A stretch of 64,000 nt of DNA from JANNSX01 sp046348995 (GTDB taxonomy: Bacteria > Pseudomonadota > Alphaproteobacteria > Rhizobiales > Hyphomicrobiaceae): NCBI GenBank assembly GCA_046348995.1, contig JAXMDB010000003.1:186001-250000 (forward strand), read 5' to 3'. Below, one piece after another: positions 16,823 through 25,769 of the stretch; the first letter of the stretch is position 1, and every line of letters begins with the position of its first letter. The notes beneath the pieces are model-generated. The model had not been told where the DNA came from, did not search any database, and was given only the letters and a program-made list of their open reading frames with translations. A program made the position numbers and the translations under genes.

Positions 16823-18121
16823 CTACTTGTCCAGACGCAGGTTGGTAAGGCGGATGGCGATATCCTTGAAGGCGCTGACGAGATCGTCGCCGTTCTTGGC
16901 GTCCCAGTAGAGCAGGTTGCCGGAGCTGTCCTTCGAGGCGCAGTACTGCATCGTCGGATGCTTGGGGCTCTTGAAGGACACGGCGTAGACGATCACGTCC
17001 TTGTCCTTCATGGCGTCGCAGACTTGCTTGGCCTGCGCCGCGGAAGCAGAGTTGTTCCAGGCCGTGTTGAACACGCCGTCCGTCATCAGCACGACGGCCT
17101 TGATCAGGTTCTTGGTGCCGTAGGGCTTGGGCGCGCTGTCGCCACCGAAGACGTCGCCCCACTCGTCGGAGATCATGTACCAGCCCCAGGCGGCGCCGAT
17201 GTGGCCGGCCGTCGGACCCGTCGGGGCGAAATCCTCGATCGAGGCGACGAGCGTCGGCTTGTCGGTGGTCAGGGGAATGATCTGGGCGTCGGGGCAGACA
17301 TAGCCCGCCTTGCCTTCGAACAAGTCGATGTCCTTCAGCGCTGCCGGCTTGGATGCCCGGAAATAGAGCGAGTCGCCGGCGACGAGGTCGTCGTCGGTGA
17401 CATCGGTGTAGTCGACCGGGGGCGGCACCTCGCTCAGAGCGTTGGCGCCTTTGCGCTCGACCACGCAGCCATCGACACTGCGGCCGGCCGTCGCGCGGGC
17501 TGCGTAGGGACCGGCATTCACGGCGTCGGAGAAGGGTGCGAGCGCGATCTTGACGTTGCCGCCGGCGCCGTTGTCCGGCATCAGCGTGTTGATCAGCTCC
17601 TTGGAGGCATCCTTGAGAGCATCGATCTTGGAGCAGGGCGAGCACATGGAGCCCGTGACGTCGAGCACCATGCTGAGCTCGATATCCTGGACGTTGAAGG
17701 TCGCGCGGGCCGAGACGTTGTAGGTCATGTGGGTGATGCCGAAGATCCGGCCGAAGGTCGTCGGCACGTCGACCTTGGTATTGACCTTCACCGTCTTGGT
17801 CTCGGTATCCACATTGGCGGTGAAGTCGCTGTAGTCGGCGCCGATATCGCCGATGCTCGTGAGATTGCTCTGGAAGAACTGCTCCGCCAGATCCTCGACC
17901 TCGCCGACCGTCTTGTCGCCGTTGAACATGGCGCGGGTCGCGGCGAGCGCGGCCGAGTCGAGGGCGGATGTCGCCTTGGAATAGGCATCCATGGACCGGC
18001 CGAGGTCGATCGAGAGCCCGACCACGCCCACCATGGCGATGATGGCCGCGCCGAACATGATCGAGATGGTCCCGCGCTCGTTGGAGAGGAAGGTCGAGCT
18101 GCGGAGGGCCTGAAGTCTCAT
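16823..18121 (-). CDS. TadG-like pilus-assembly protein with von Willebrand A domain (paralogue 2)
   Basis: 432 aa from ATG 18121; an in-frame extension upstream lacks plausible coding character. One membrane helix (about 22-42, SIMFGAAIIAMVGVVGL) is followed by LDSAALAATRAM and a vWA domain with the MIDAS motif DVTGSM near residue 153, exactly where paralogue 1 has its own. The end (IAIRLTNLRLDK) also matches paralogue 1 (IAKRLQNLRIAK). A CSPC cysteine pair follows the MIDAS motif only in this copy. Likely an ancient duplication. Confidence 0.85.
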   Translation of the reverse strand: MRLQALRSSTFLSNERGTISIMFGAAIIAMVGVVGLSIDLGRSMDAYSKATSALDSAALAATRAMFNGDKTVGEVEDLAEQFFQSNLTSIGDIGADYSDFTANVDTETKTVKVNTKVDVPTTFGRIFGITHMTYNVSARATFNVQDIELSMVLDVTGSMCSPCSKIDALKDASKELINTLMPDNGAGGNVKIALAPFSDAVNAGPYAARATAGRSVDGCVVERKGANALSEVPPPVDYTDVTDDDLVAGDSLYFRASKPAALKDIDLFEGKAGYVCPDAQIIPLTTDKPTLVASIEDFAPTGPTAGHIGAAWGWYMISDEWGDVFGGDSAPKPYGTKNLIKAVVLMTDGVFNTAWNNSASAAQAKQVCDAMKDKDVIVYAVSFKSPKHPTMQYCASKDSSGNLLYWDAKNGDDLVSAFKDIAIRLTNLRLDK

Positions 18122-18367
18122 TTTGATCTCCCTGGGCGCGGTGGCCGTCGTTGGGCCAGGGAAATGCAAGGGCTGTGCAAAGCCGGCTTTCCCGTGCACG
18201 GAGGACCCGCGCGGGGCGATATCGCGGTTAAGGTTGGGTAAATCCTGCCCGCCGAAACCCTAACGCCGGACCAATCCGGGGCGCGACACGCACAATTTGG
18301 AGCCGATGAGCTCCGGGTATGGCGGCTTTTGTTCCAAGCCGAGACAATTCGGGCGGCGACGACCGGC

Positions 18368-18589
18368 TCAGAAATCGGACGCGATGCCGTTCCGCTCCCA
18401 GTCGCCATAGCGGGTCGGCTCCGGGCCTTCGGGCCCGCCGACCTCGGTGCGAGGGAGGCCGGGCGCGGCCTGCTCGCGTCTGAGCCTTGCTTCCTCGAGT
18501 GCTCTGACCGCGGCGGGCGGCAGAGGTTTCACCGGTTCCTCTGAGGACGGCGTGGAGGGTTGGGAGGCTTTCTCTGTCACGGGTCGCAT
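18368..18589 (-). CDS. DUF1674 protein, SDHAF4-like succinate dehydrogenase assembly factor
   Basis: 73 aa from ATG 18589. The C-terminal signature GPEPTRYGDWERNGIASDF is the DUF1674/Sdh8 motif found from alphaproteobacteria to mitochondria. The mitochondrial homologue (SDHAF4) protects flavinylated SdhA during complex II assembly; the same role is inferred here. The proline- and charge-rich N-terminal half is not conserved. It is divergent from htpX with an 85-bp gap, a pairing common in this group. Confidence 0.85.
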   Translation of the reverse strand: MRPVTEKASQPSTPSSEEPVKPLPPAAVRALEEARLRREQAAPGLPRTEVGGPEGPEPTRYGDWERNGIASDF

Positions 18590-18674
18590 TCCCCGGCTGA
18601 ACTCGGGCTCACAATCCCCTATATCATAGATGGCCGCCGCTACGATCGGTGCAGCGACGGCGTGAGAGGTTGAT

Positions 18675-19607
18675 ATGCATCTCGTCCGTACCGGCTTCCT
18701 GATCCTCGCGCTCACTATTCTGTTCGTGCTCGTCGGCTATCTTGTCGGGGGCCAGAGCGGCATGACGATCGCCTTCCTCGTCGCCGCGGCGATGAACCTC
18801 TTCGCCTACTACAACTCGGACAAGATGGTGCTCCGCATGCACCGCGCGGTCCAGGTCGACCGGGCGTCGGCCCCTGAGCTTTACAGCATCGTCGAGCAGC
18901 TCGCCGCGAACGCCGAGCTGCCGATGCCGAAGGTCTACGTCATCGATAGCCCGCAGCCGAACGCCTTCGCGACGGGCCGCAATCCGAGCAACTCCGCCGT
19001 CGCGGCAACGACCGGCCTGCTCGACATCCTGACGAAGGAAGAGGTCGCCGGCGTCATCGCGCACGAGCTCGCGCATGTGAAGCACCGTGACACGCTCACC
19101 ATGGCGATGACGGCGACGCTCGCCGGCGCCATCTCCATGCTCGCCCAGTTCAGCCTGTTCTTCGGCGGCAACCGGCGTAGCAACAGCCCGCTTGGACCGC
19201 TGGTCACGTTGCTCGCCGTCATCGCCGCGCCCCTCGCTGCGACGCTCGTACAGATGGGCATCAGCCGCAGCCGCGAATACGCCGCCGACGAGCTCGGCTC
19301 GCATATCAGCCAGCGGCCGCTGTGGCTTGCCTCCGCGCTCGCAAAGCTCGCGCAGGCGCGGGGCCGTTTCCGCATGCCGACCGCCGAGGCCAATCCCGCG
19401 TCCGCTCATCTCTTCATCGTCAACCCGTTGACGGGGAGCGGCATGCGCAGCCTGTTCATGACCCATCCGGCCACCGAGGATCGCATCGCGCGCCTGGAGG
19501 AAATCGCCGCTGAAATGGGCCAGGCCGCGCTTCCTGACGGGCGGCCCGGCGGGTTGCCGCCGTCGACCGGTGCGGCGAGTGGGCGCCAAGGTGGACCTTG
19601 GGGGTGA
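18675..19607 (+). CDS. htpX: Membrane-bound zinc metalloprotease HtpX (M48)
   Basis: 310 aa. Two N-terminal membrane helices (about 5-48), the zinc motif HELAHVKH near residue 130 and the third zinc ligand in SREYAADELG identify an M48B HtpX protease. It degrades misfolded inner-membrane proteins alongside FtsH. The last codons overlap the GTG start of rsmB as GTGA, so the two are translationally coupled. The proline/glycine-rich C-terminal tail is variable in the family. Confidence 0.95.
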   Translation: MHLVRTGFLILALTILFVLVGYLVGGQSGMTIAFLVAAAMNLFAYYNSDKMVLRMHRAVQVDRASAPELYSIVEQLAANAELPMPKVYVIDSPQPNAFATGRNPSNSAVAATTGLLDILTKEEVAGVIAHELAHVKHRDTLTMAMTATLAGAISMLAQFSLFFGGNRRSNSPLGPLVTLLAVIAAPLAATLVQMGISRSREYAADELGSHISQRPLWLASALAKLAQARGRFRMPTAEANPASAHLFIVNPLTGSGMRSLFMTHPATEDRIARLEEIAAEMGQAALPDGRPGGLPPSTGAASGRQGGPWG

Positions 19608-20929
19608 GCGAGGCGCCGGGTCTTGCCGCACGTGCGATCGCGGTCGCCACGATTTCGAGCGTGCTCGATCGGCGGCAGCGGCTCGACGATGCGTTCGATA
19701 AAGTGCTGGGTGTGCGCGGCGAAATACCGTCACGCGACCGCGCCTTCGCCCGGTTGATGGCGACGACCGCCCTGCGCCGGCTCGGCGAGATCGATGCGAT
19801 ACTTGCCCATTTGATCGAGCGGCCGTTGCCGGAGGCCGCGCGGTCGGTGCGAAACATTTTGCGTGTGATGGCGACCCAGCTGCTTTTCCTCGAGACGCCG
19901 GCTCACGCCGCCGTCGATAGCGCCGTGCGCCAGGTGCGTCAGGACGAGCGGCTCGCCCGCTTTGCGGGGCTCGTCAACGCCGTCGGCCGAAGGTTGGGGA
20001 ACGCGCCGCGCCTGTCCGAGCCGGAGGCCGCGCGGGCGAACACGCCGGATTGGCTTTGGCAGCGTTGGGTCCGCCACTATGGAGCAGACACAGCCGAGGC
20101 GATCGCTCGGGCTCATCTCGTCGAGCCCGCTCTCGATCTGTCCGTGACGTCCGATCCCGCAGGCTGGGCCGAGCGCCTCGGCGGCGACGTTCTTTCGACC
20201 GGAAGCGTGCGACTGACCTCGCCGGGCCGGGTCGAGGAGCTTCCCGGCTACGAGGACGGCGGCTGGTGGGTGCAGGACGCGGCGGCGGCGCTCCCCGTTC
20301 GCCTCCTCGGCGATGTCGCCGGCCGCGAGGTCGCCGATCTGTGTGCGGCGCCTGGCGGCAAGACGGCGGAGCTCTTGGCGCTCGGCGCCCGCGTCACCGC
20401 GGTCGACAGCTCGGAGCGGCGCCTGCGGCAAGCCGGCCGCAATCTGGCGCGCCTGAAGCTTGCCGCCGATCTCGTGGCCGCCGATGTCCGCACGTGGGAT
20501 CCGGGCCGCTGGTTCGAGCGCATCCTGCTCGATGCGCCATGCCTCGCCACGGGAACGATACGGCGGCATCCCGATCTGCCCTATCTCAAGTCCGCCGCCG
20601 AGCTCGAGGATCTCACGAAGCGCCAGCAGGAGTTGCTCCGCCACGCGGCCGGCCTCCTCGCCCCGGGCGGCACACTCGTCTATGCCGTCTGCTCGCTTGA
20701 GCCCGAGGAAGGCGAATCCCAAATCGAGGACCTCCTGTCGGAGCACCCGGACTTGGCGATCGACGCCGTCCGGCCTGGTGAGGGCGGCATCGCGGCCGAA
20801 TGGATCACGCCGCAGGGATATCTCAGAACTCTGCCCTTCCATTCGCCAGGTCGAAGCCCCAATGTCGCCGGTATGGACGGGTTCTTTGCGGCTCGTCTGA
20901 TCAAGTCGGCGAATGCATCCGAGGCGTGA
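19604..20929 (+). CDS. rsmB: 16S rRNA (cytosine(967)-C5)-methyltransferase, RsmB/Fmu family
   Basis: 441 aa from GTG 19604, which overlaps the htpX stop. Residues 1-140 are a NusB-like RNA-binding domain; the rest is a class I SAM methyltransferase with DLCAAPGGKTAELLALGA as motif I. The two catalytic cysteines are present: LLDAPCLATGTIRRHPD (near 311) and YAVCSLEPEEGE (near 362). It methylates C5 of a cytosine in small-subunit rRNA. Its stop is immediately followed by the ATG of the heparinase-like gene. Confidence 0.93.
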   Translation: MSEAPGLAARAIAVATISSVLDRRQRLDDAFDKVLGVRGEIPSRDRAFARLMATTALRRLGEIDAILAHLIERPLPEAARSVRNILRVMATQLLFLETPAHAAVDSAVRQVRQDERLARFAGLVNAVGRRLGNAPRLSEPEAARANTPDWLWQRWVRHYGADTAEAIARAHLVEPALDLSVTSDPAGWAERLGGDVLSTGSVRLTSPGRVEELPGYEDGGWWVQDAAAALPVRLLGDVAGREVADLCAAPGGKTAELLALGARVTAVDSSERRLRQAGRNLARLKLAADLVAADVRTWDPGRWFERILLDAPCLATGTIRRHPDLPYLKSAAELEDLTKRQQELLRHAAGLLAPGGTLVYAVCSLEPEEGESQIEDLLSEHPDLAIDAVRPGEGGIAAEWITPQGYLRTLPFHSPGRSPNVAGMDGFFAARLIKSANASEA

Positions 20930-22657
20930 ATGATTCGGCCCCTGGCCCAGGCGGAGTATCACCTGCGCAACAGCGCCGAGCGGTTGCGCCAGGCCGCAGG
21001 CGAGGCCGTCGGCCGGCTGCCGTGGCTGAAGCCGCCGGTCGAGATCGAGCAGGGACATCTGCTCATCGTGCCGCAGGATTTGCGCACGCCAGATCCGAGC
21101 TTTGCGACCGAGCTGGCGTCCGGCAAGATGGGTCTGGCGGGCGCCGTCGCCGATATCGACGGCATTTCGCCGTTCGATGCGAAGGCGCCGAGCGAAGCCT
21201 GGTCCGAGGCCCTCGCCGGCTTCGACTGGCTGCGGGATCTGCGCGCCGCCAATACGCCGGAGGCGAGAGAGACCGGCGTCCGCCTCGTCCTCGACTGGAT
21301 CGAGCGGCAACGGGACGCCCGAGGCCGTGAGCTGCCCAATCATCCGCGGGTGGCCGCGCTCCGGATCATGTCCTGGCTGATCAACGCGGGCTTCTTGCTC
21401 GAAGGTGCTCCGCCCCAGGTCTACGACCGGATCGTCGACAGCCTGCTCCGGCAGGTGCGCGCGCTGGTTTCCACCGCCCCCGATGTCGTCGACAGCCGCT
21501 CGCGGCTCGCTGTCGAGCTGGCGCTCACCTATGCGAGCCTCTGTGTCTCCGAGCAGGAGGCGCTGATCGAGAGCCAGCAGGCACGGCTGTCCGACATCCT
21601 GCTGCATCACATCCTGAAGGACGGCGGCCACGCCTCGCGCAACACCTCTATTCTGATCGATCTCTTGCTCGATCTGTTGCCGCTGAAGCAGTGCTACATC
21701 TCGCGCAACCAGGAGCCGCCCGCGATCGTGCTCGAGGCGGCACGCCGCGTCACCGACATGCTCCGCCACATGCGCATGGGCGACGGCAGCCTCGCCCGCT
21801 TCAACGGCGTCGGCGCGACGCGCACCGATCTCCTCGCCGCCGTGCTCGCCTATGACGAGAACACGCAGCGGCCGGGCGAGACGCTCACCATTTCCCGCTA
21901 CGCGCGGATGCAGCGCCGGCAGACCATCCTCATCGCCGACGTCGGACCGCCGCCCTTGCCGGAGCTCGCCAACGAGGCGCATGCCGGTTGCCTCTCCTTC
22001 GAGATGAGTTCCGGCCCCTACCTCGTCATCGTCAACTGCGGCGCGCCGGGTCCGGCCGATCGCGATTGGCGACTCAACGCTCGCTCGACCGTGTCGCATT
22101 CGACGGTGGCTGTGAACAATTCCTCCTCCTCGCGGCTCATGAAGCGGGGCGATCTCGAGAAGAAGCTCGGCGCGCCGCCTATCGCCGAGCCGTCGGTGGT
22201 CGAGGCGCGGCTGACGCCGATCGAGGACGGCGAGCTCGAGCTGACGGCGAGCCACAACGGCTATCTCGAGCGCTTCGGCATCCTGCATGCCCGCCGCATC
22301 CGTCTCTCCGCGCAGGGGGATCGCATCGAAGGGTCGGACCGGTTGTTCGACCCCGCGCGTCAGGCCTCCTGGAGCGGCCGGCGCGGCCTCACCTTCTCGG
22401 TGCATTTCCATACGCATCCGGCGAATCGTGTGCTGAGGGGAGCGGAAGCCGGTCAGGCGCTCATCGAGCTGCCGAACGGCGAGGTCTGGGGTCTGTCGGC
22501 GCAGGGCGCGGATTTGGGCTTCGACGAGAGCCTCTATCTCGCCGGACTTTCCGGACCCCGGCGCGCAGCGCAAATCGTCTTCCGCGGCCGGGCGAGCGAG
22601 GCTGCTGACGTGCGCTGGCGGCTCGTGCGGCTCAAAGCGGCGCAGAAGTCGCGCTGA
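20930..22657 (+). CDS. Heparinase II/III family protein
   Basis: 575 aa. An alpha/alpha-toroid N-terminal half (to about 300) is followed by a beta-sheet Hepar_II_III domain, with TLTISRYARMQRR, MSSGPYLVIVNCGAPG and STVAVNNSSSSRL. ELTASHNGYLERFGILHAR is the typical core of this alphaproteobacterial group. Relatives are polysaccharide lyases, but this one is a conserved neighbour of rsmB and purH in Rhizobiales and its real substrate is unknown. No signal peptide is evident. Its ATG directly abuts the rsmB stop. Confidence 0.88.
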   Translation: MIRPLAQAEYHLRNSAERLRQAAGEAVGRLPWLKPPVEIEQGHLLIVPQDLRTPDPSFATELASGKMGLAGAVADIDGISPFDAKAPSEAWSEALAGFDWLRDLRAANTPEARETGVRLVLDWIERQRDARGRELPNHPRVAALRIMSWLINAGFLLEGAPPQVYDRIVDSLLRQVRALVSTAPDVVDSRSRLAVELALTYASLCVSEQEALIESQQARLSDILLHHILKDGGHASRNTSILIDLLLDLLPLKQCYISRNQEPPAIVLEAARRVTDMLRHMRMGDGSLARFNGVGATRTDLLAAVLAYDENTQRPGETLTISRYARMQRRQTILIADVGPPPLPELANEAHAGCLSFEMSSGPYLVIVNCGAPGPADRDWRLNARSTVSHSTVAVNNSSSSRLMKRGDLEKKLGAPPIAEPSVVEARLTPIEDGELELTASHNGYLERFGILHARRIRLSAQGDRIEGSDRLFDPARQASWSGRRGLTFSVHFHTHPANRVLRGAEAGQALIELPNGEVWGLSAQGADLGFDESLYLAGLSGPRRAAQIVFRGRASEAADVRWRLVRLKAAQKSR

Positions 22658-22717
22658 CGGCGGCTTGCTCGGCGTGCTAAGCGCCGCTGCAACATTCTCT
22701 CGAGCGAGATCAGGCCC

Positions 22718-24301
22718 ATGACCACCGTCCCCATCCGCCGCGCCCTCATCTCCGTCTCCGACAAGACCGGCATCGGCGAACTCAGCCGCACGCTGGCTGC
22801 ACACGGAGTGACGCTCGTCTCGACCGGCGGCACGAGCACGCATCTGAAGGGCCTCGGTCTGACCGTGCTCGATGTGGCGGACGTCACGGGGTTCCCCGAG
22901 ATGATGGACGGTCGCCTCAAGACGCTGCACCCGAAAGTCCACGGCGGTCTGCTCGCCGTGCGCGACAATCCCGAGCACATCGCCGCCATGCAGGCGTACG
23001 GCATCGAGGGCATCGACCTCCTGATCGTCAACCTCTACCCCTTCGAGGCGACGGTCGCCGCCGGCAAGCCGGAAGCCGATTGCATCGAGAACATCGACAT
23101 CGGCGGCCCGGCGATGCTGCGCGCCGCCGCTAAGAACCATGCGAGCGTCGCCGTGATCACCGACCCGGCCGACTATGCGGAGTTGCTCGCCGAGCTCCAA
23201 GCCAATGCCGGCGCAACCACGCTCGCCTTCCGCAAGCGCCTCGCCGCCAAGACCTATGCCACCACGGCGCGGTACGATGCGATGATCTCGTCCTGGATGT
23301 TCGATCGCCAGGGCGAGACGATGCCGCCGATCGCGACAGTTGCCGGAACGCGCGTCATGACGTTGCGCTACGGCGAGAACCCGCATCAGCTGGCGGCGCT
23401 CTATCGCACGGCCGGTACGGGGCCGAGCCTGGCGTCGGCTCGGCAAGTGCAAGGCAAAGAACTCTCCTACAACAACATCGCCGATGCGGATGCGGCCTTC
23501 GAGCTCGTCTCCGACCTCGACCGGGACCGGCCGGCGCTCGCCATCATCAAGCATGCGAACCCGTGTGGCGTGGCGACCGGTGCGACGCTCATCGAGGCCT
23601 ACCGGCGCGCCCTCAAGACCGATCCGGTCTCGGCCTTCGGCGGCATCATCGCCGTCAATGGCACGCTCGATGCCGAGACCGCCACCGAGATCGCCCGCGT
23701 CTTCACCGAGGTGATCGTCGCGCCGGAGGCGGATGAGGCGGCTCTCGAAATTCTGGCGGGCAAGCCCAACGTGCGATTGTTGCTGACGGGCGGTCTGCTC
23801 GATCCCAAGGCCGTTCGCTCGATTGTGAAGCCTGTCTCCGGTGGCTTCCTCTTGCAGTCGCGCGATGCGGGGCTCATCGGTGCGGCCAATTTGAAAGTCG
23901 TGACGAAGCGGGCGCCCACACCGCGCGAGCTGGCCGATCTCCTGTTTGCTTTCCGTGTTGCCAAGCACGTCAAGTCGAATGCCATCATCTACGTGAAGGA
24001 TGGTGCCACCGTCGGTATCGGCGCCGGGCAGATGAGCCGGGTCGATTCCGCCCGCATCGCGGCAGCCAAGGCGCAGGCGGCGGCCACCGCGGCCGGTGAG
24101 GTCGAGCCGCTGACGAAGGGCTCTGTCGTCGCCTCCGATGCCTTCTTTCCCTTCGCTGACGGCCTCGTCACCGCCGCCGAGGCGGGTGTCACGGCCGTCA
24201 TCCAGCCCGGCGGCTCCGTCCGCGACGACGAGGTGATCGCGGCGGCCGACGAGCGCGGCCTTGCGATGGTGTACACAGGGATGAGGCACTTCCGGCATTG
24301 A
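22718..24301 (+). CDS. purH: Bifunctional AICAR transformylase / IMP cyclohydrolase
   Basis: 527 aa, standard length. It performs the last two steps of purine synthesis, AICAR to FAICAR to IMP. The N-terminal MGS-like cyclohydrolase domain starts RRALISVSDKTG and includes VSTGGTSTHLKGLG. The transformylase domain has RYGENPHQLAALY and IIKHANPCGVATG and ends with the usual GMRHFRH. It closes the htpX-rsmB-heparinase-purH run. A small hairpin follows the stop. Confidence 0.97.
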   Translation: MTTVPIRRALISVSDKTGIGELSRTLAAHGVTLVSTGGTSTHLKGLGLTVLDVADVTGFPEMMDGRLKTLHPKVHGGLLAVRDNPEHIAAMQAYGIEGIDLLIVNLYPFEATVAAGKPEADCIENIDIGGPAMLRAAAKNHASVAVITDPADYAELLAELQANAGATTLAFRKRLAAKTYATTARYDAMISSWMFDRQGETMPPIATVAGTRVMTLRYGENPHQLAALYRTAGTGPSLASARQVQGKELSYNNIADADAAFELVSDLDRDRPALAIIKHANPCGVATGATLIEAYRRALKTDPVSAFGGIIAVNGTLDAETATEIARVFTEVIVAPEADEAALEILAGKPNVRLLLTGGLLDPKAVRSIVKPVSGGFLLQSRDAGLIGAANLKVVTKRAPTPRELADLLFAFRVAKHVKSNAIIYVKDGATVGIGAGQMSRVDSARIAAAKAQAAATAAGEVEPLTKGSVVASDAFFPFADGLVTAAEAGVTAVIQPGGSVRDDEVIAAADERGLAMVYTGMRHFRH

Positions 24302-24303
24302 TC

Positions 24304-24320
24304 GGTTTCTTCGCGAAACC
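24304..24320 (+). terminator. Weak hairpin after purH
   Basis: A 6-bp stem (24304-24309 with 24315-24320) with a 5-nt loop lies directly after the purH stop and is followed by CATTAAG rather than a T-run. It may mark the 3' end of the purH transcript but is not a classical terminator. Confidence 0.35.
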
Positions 24321-24407
24321 CATTAAGCTGGAATGGCATGAGAGCATCGATAGAACAGTATTGCGAATCGTGTGATAAACTCCGCAGTTGAAGGCGGAGC
24401 GAAAACC

Positions 24408-25742
24408 ATGCCAACTCAGCGTGAATTGATCCGGATTCTGGCTGAGCCGAATGAGTCTCTGTCTCTTGAGTATAAGGGCTGGTTGGACATAACGCAAAAT
24501 GACGGAAGGGGTACACTGGCAAAAGCCTGTATCGCTTTAGCCAACCATGGTGGCGGCATAGTTATTCTGGGGATGCGTCAGGAAGCCGTTGGCGAGGCTG
24601 CCCTTCGATCTGTCGCTAGGCCCGCCGAGATTGCAGCTTACACGCAGGACGCGGTCAATGCTGCGGTAAATCGGTTTGCTGAACCTAGCATCCACTGCGA
24701 ACTTTTGTTCGCACGCCATCCGGACACGCAGCATGATCATGCGTTTGTTGTCGTTCCGGGCGGGACAAGGGTGCCGGTTATGAGTCTGAGAAGCGTCGAG
24801 GGAGTGATTCAACAGCAGCGATGCTACGTTAGGAAGCCTGGCCCTCGCAGTGAGGAGCCTCATGAGGCTAGCGAATGGAGAGCGCTTTTGGATCGCTGTG
24901 TTCGTGCAGGTCGAGATGACCTGCTCGACGCAATTCGATCAATAGTGCAAGGCAATGTTGGCCAAGCTATCGAGGCTCCCGTGGAAGCACACATGGGGCA
25001 ATTCGCGCGGGAGTCCCTCGCCCGATGGCAGACGTTGATTGATCCGCTTCCGCCAAACGAAGTTGCGCGTTTGCGTTTCGGCTACCGAGAGATTGCGTTC
25101 GAAGTTCGGGGAATAGCTAGGGCCCAAAATCTTGCGGAAGTTCGACGCCGTCTAGATGCTGCAGGCCAGATCCGTCACACCGGATGGCCGCCGTTTTCTT
25201 ACTTGAACCGCGAGCCAGAGATACCTCGAGTTGTCAATGGCGTAGTTGAGACTTGGTTAGGCGGCAGGCCGAATGAGATGCGAGACATACCATCACGCTA
25301 TGACTTCTGGCGCGCGTCAGTGGGTGGATTGCTCTATCTGTTGAGGGGTTATGAGGAAGATGGGCAAGAGAATTTTGTTCCTGGAACAGTCTTCGACGTC
25401 GAATTGCCCGTGTGGCGGGTAGGGGAGGCGGTGCTATTCGCTGGAAGGTATGCGCGCGAGTTTGGCGCTAACCCGACGATTGCAATTAGTTGTCGCTTTA
25501 CTGGTCTAAGAAATCGGACTTTGGTGAGTTTGGACAACCGCAGGCTGATCCTACCGGGCGGCACCTGCTTTGAGCCAGAGGTGACGGTCTCCGCGGAGGC
25601 GAGGCCGAGTGACATAGAAGACAACCTAACTGAAGTTCTGCATACACTGCTGGCTCCCGTGTACGAAAGATTCGATTTCTTTCAATTGCCGTTGGCACTT
25701 GTCCAGGCGGAGGTTGCTAGGCTTAGGGGAGGTCGAATTTGA
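24408..25742 (+). CDS. AlbA_2 (Schlafen-type AAA_4) domain protein, probably acquired
   Basis: 444 aa from ATG 24408, preceded by GGCGGAG at a good distance. Residues about 15-130 are an AlbA_2/Schlafen-AAA-like domain: NESLSLEYKGWLD and ACIALANHGGGIVILGM match its conserved core. The remaining ~300 residues are not recognisable. AlbA_2 domains occur in Schlafen proteins, in transcriptional regulators and in some phage-defence genes; no function can be assigned. GC content is visibly lower (near half) than in purH and the YggS-type gene on either side, so it is probably a recent insertion. A 6-bp hairpin (24380-24385 with 24394-24399) overlaps its ribosome site. Confidence 0.75.
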   Translation: MPTQRELIRILAEPNESLSLEYKGWLDITQNDGRGTLAKACIALANHGGGIVILGMRQEAVGEAALRSVARPAEIAAYTQDAVNAAVNRFAEPSIHCELLFARHPDTQHDHAFVVVPGGTRVPVMSLRSVEGVIQQQRCYVRKPGPRSEEPHEASEWRALLDRCVRAGRDDLLDAIRSIVQGNVGQAIEAPVEAHMGQFARESLARWQTLIDPLPPNEVARLRFGYREIAFEVRGIARAQNLAEVRRRLDAAGQIRHTGWPPFSYLNREPEIPRVVNGVVETWLGGRPNEMRDIPSRYDFWRASVGGLLYLLRGYEEDGQENFVPGTVFDVELPVWRVGEAVLFAGRYAREFGANPTIAISCRFTGLRNRTLVSLDNRRLILPGGTCFEPEVTVSAEARPSDIEDNLTEVLHTLLAPVYERFDFFQLPLALVQAEVARLRGGRI

Positions 25743-25769
25743 GGTGTTGATATCATTCGCAGGCGGATT

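Noticed and set aside
19730..24298. A 1522-codon open frame antisense to rsmB, the heparinase-like gene and purH
   Set aside because: It mirrors three well-conserved plus-strand genes, its translation is rich in Arg, Asp, Gly and His with no recognisable domain, and stop-free antisense frames are expected in GC-rich DNA.
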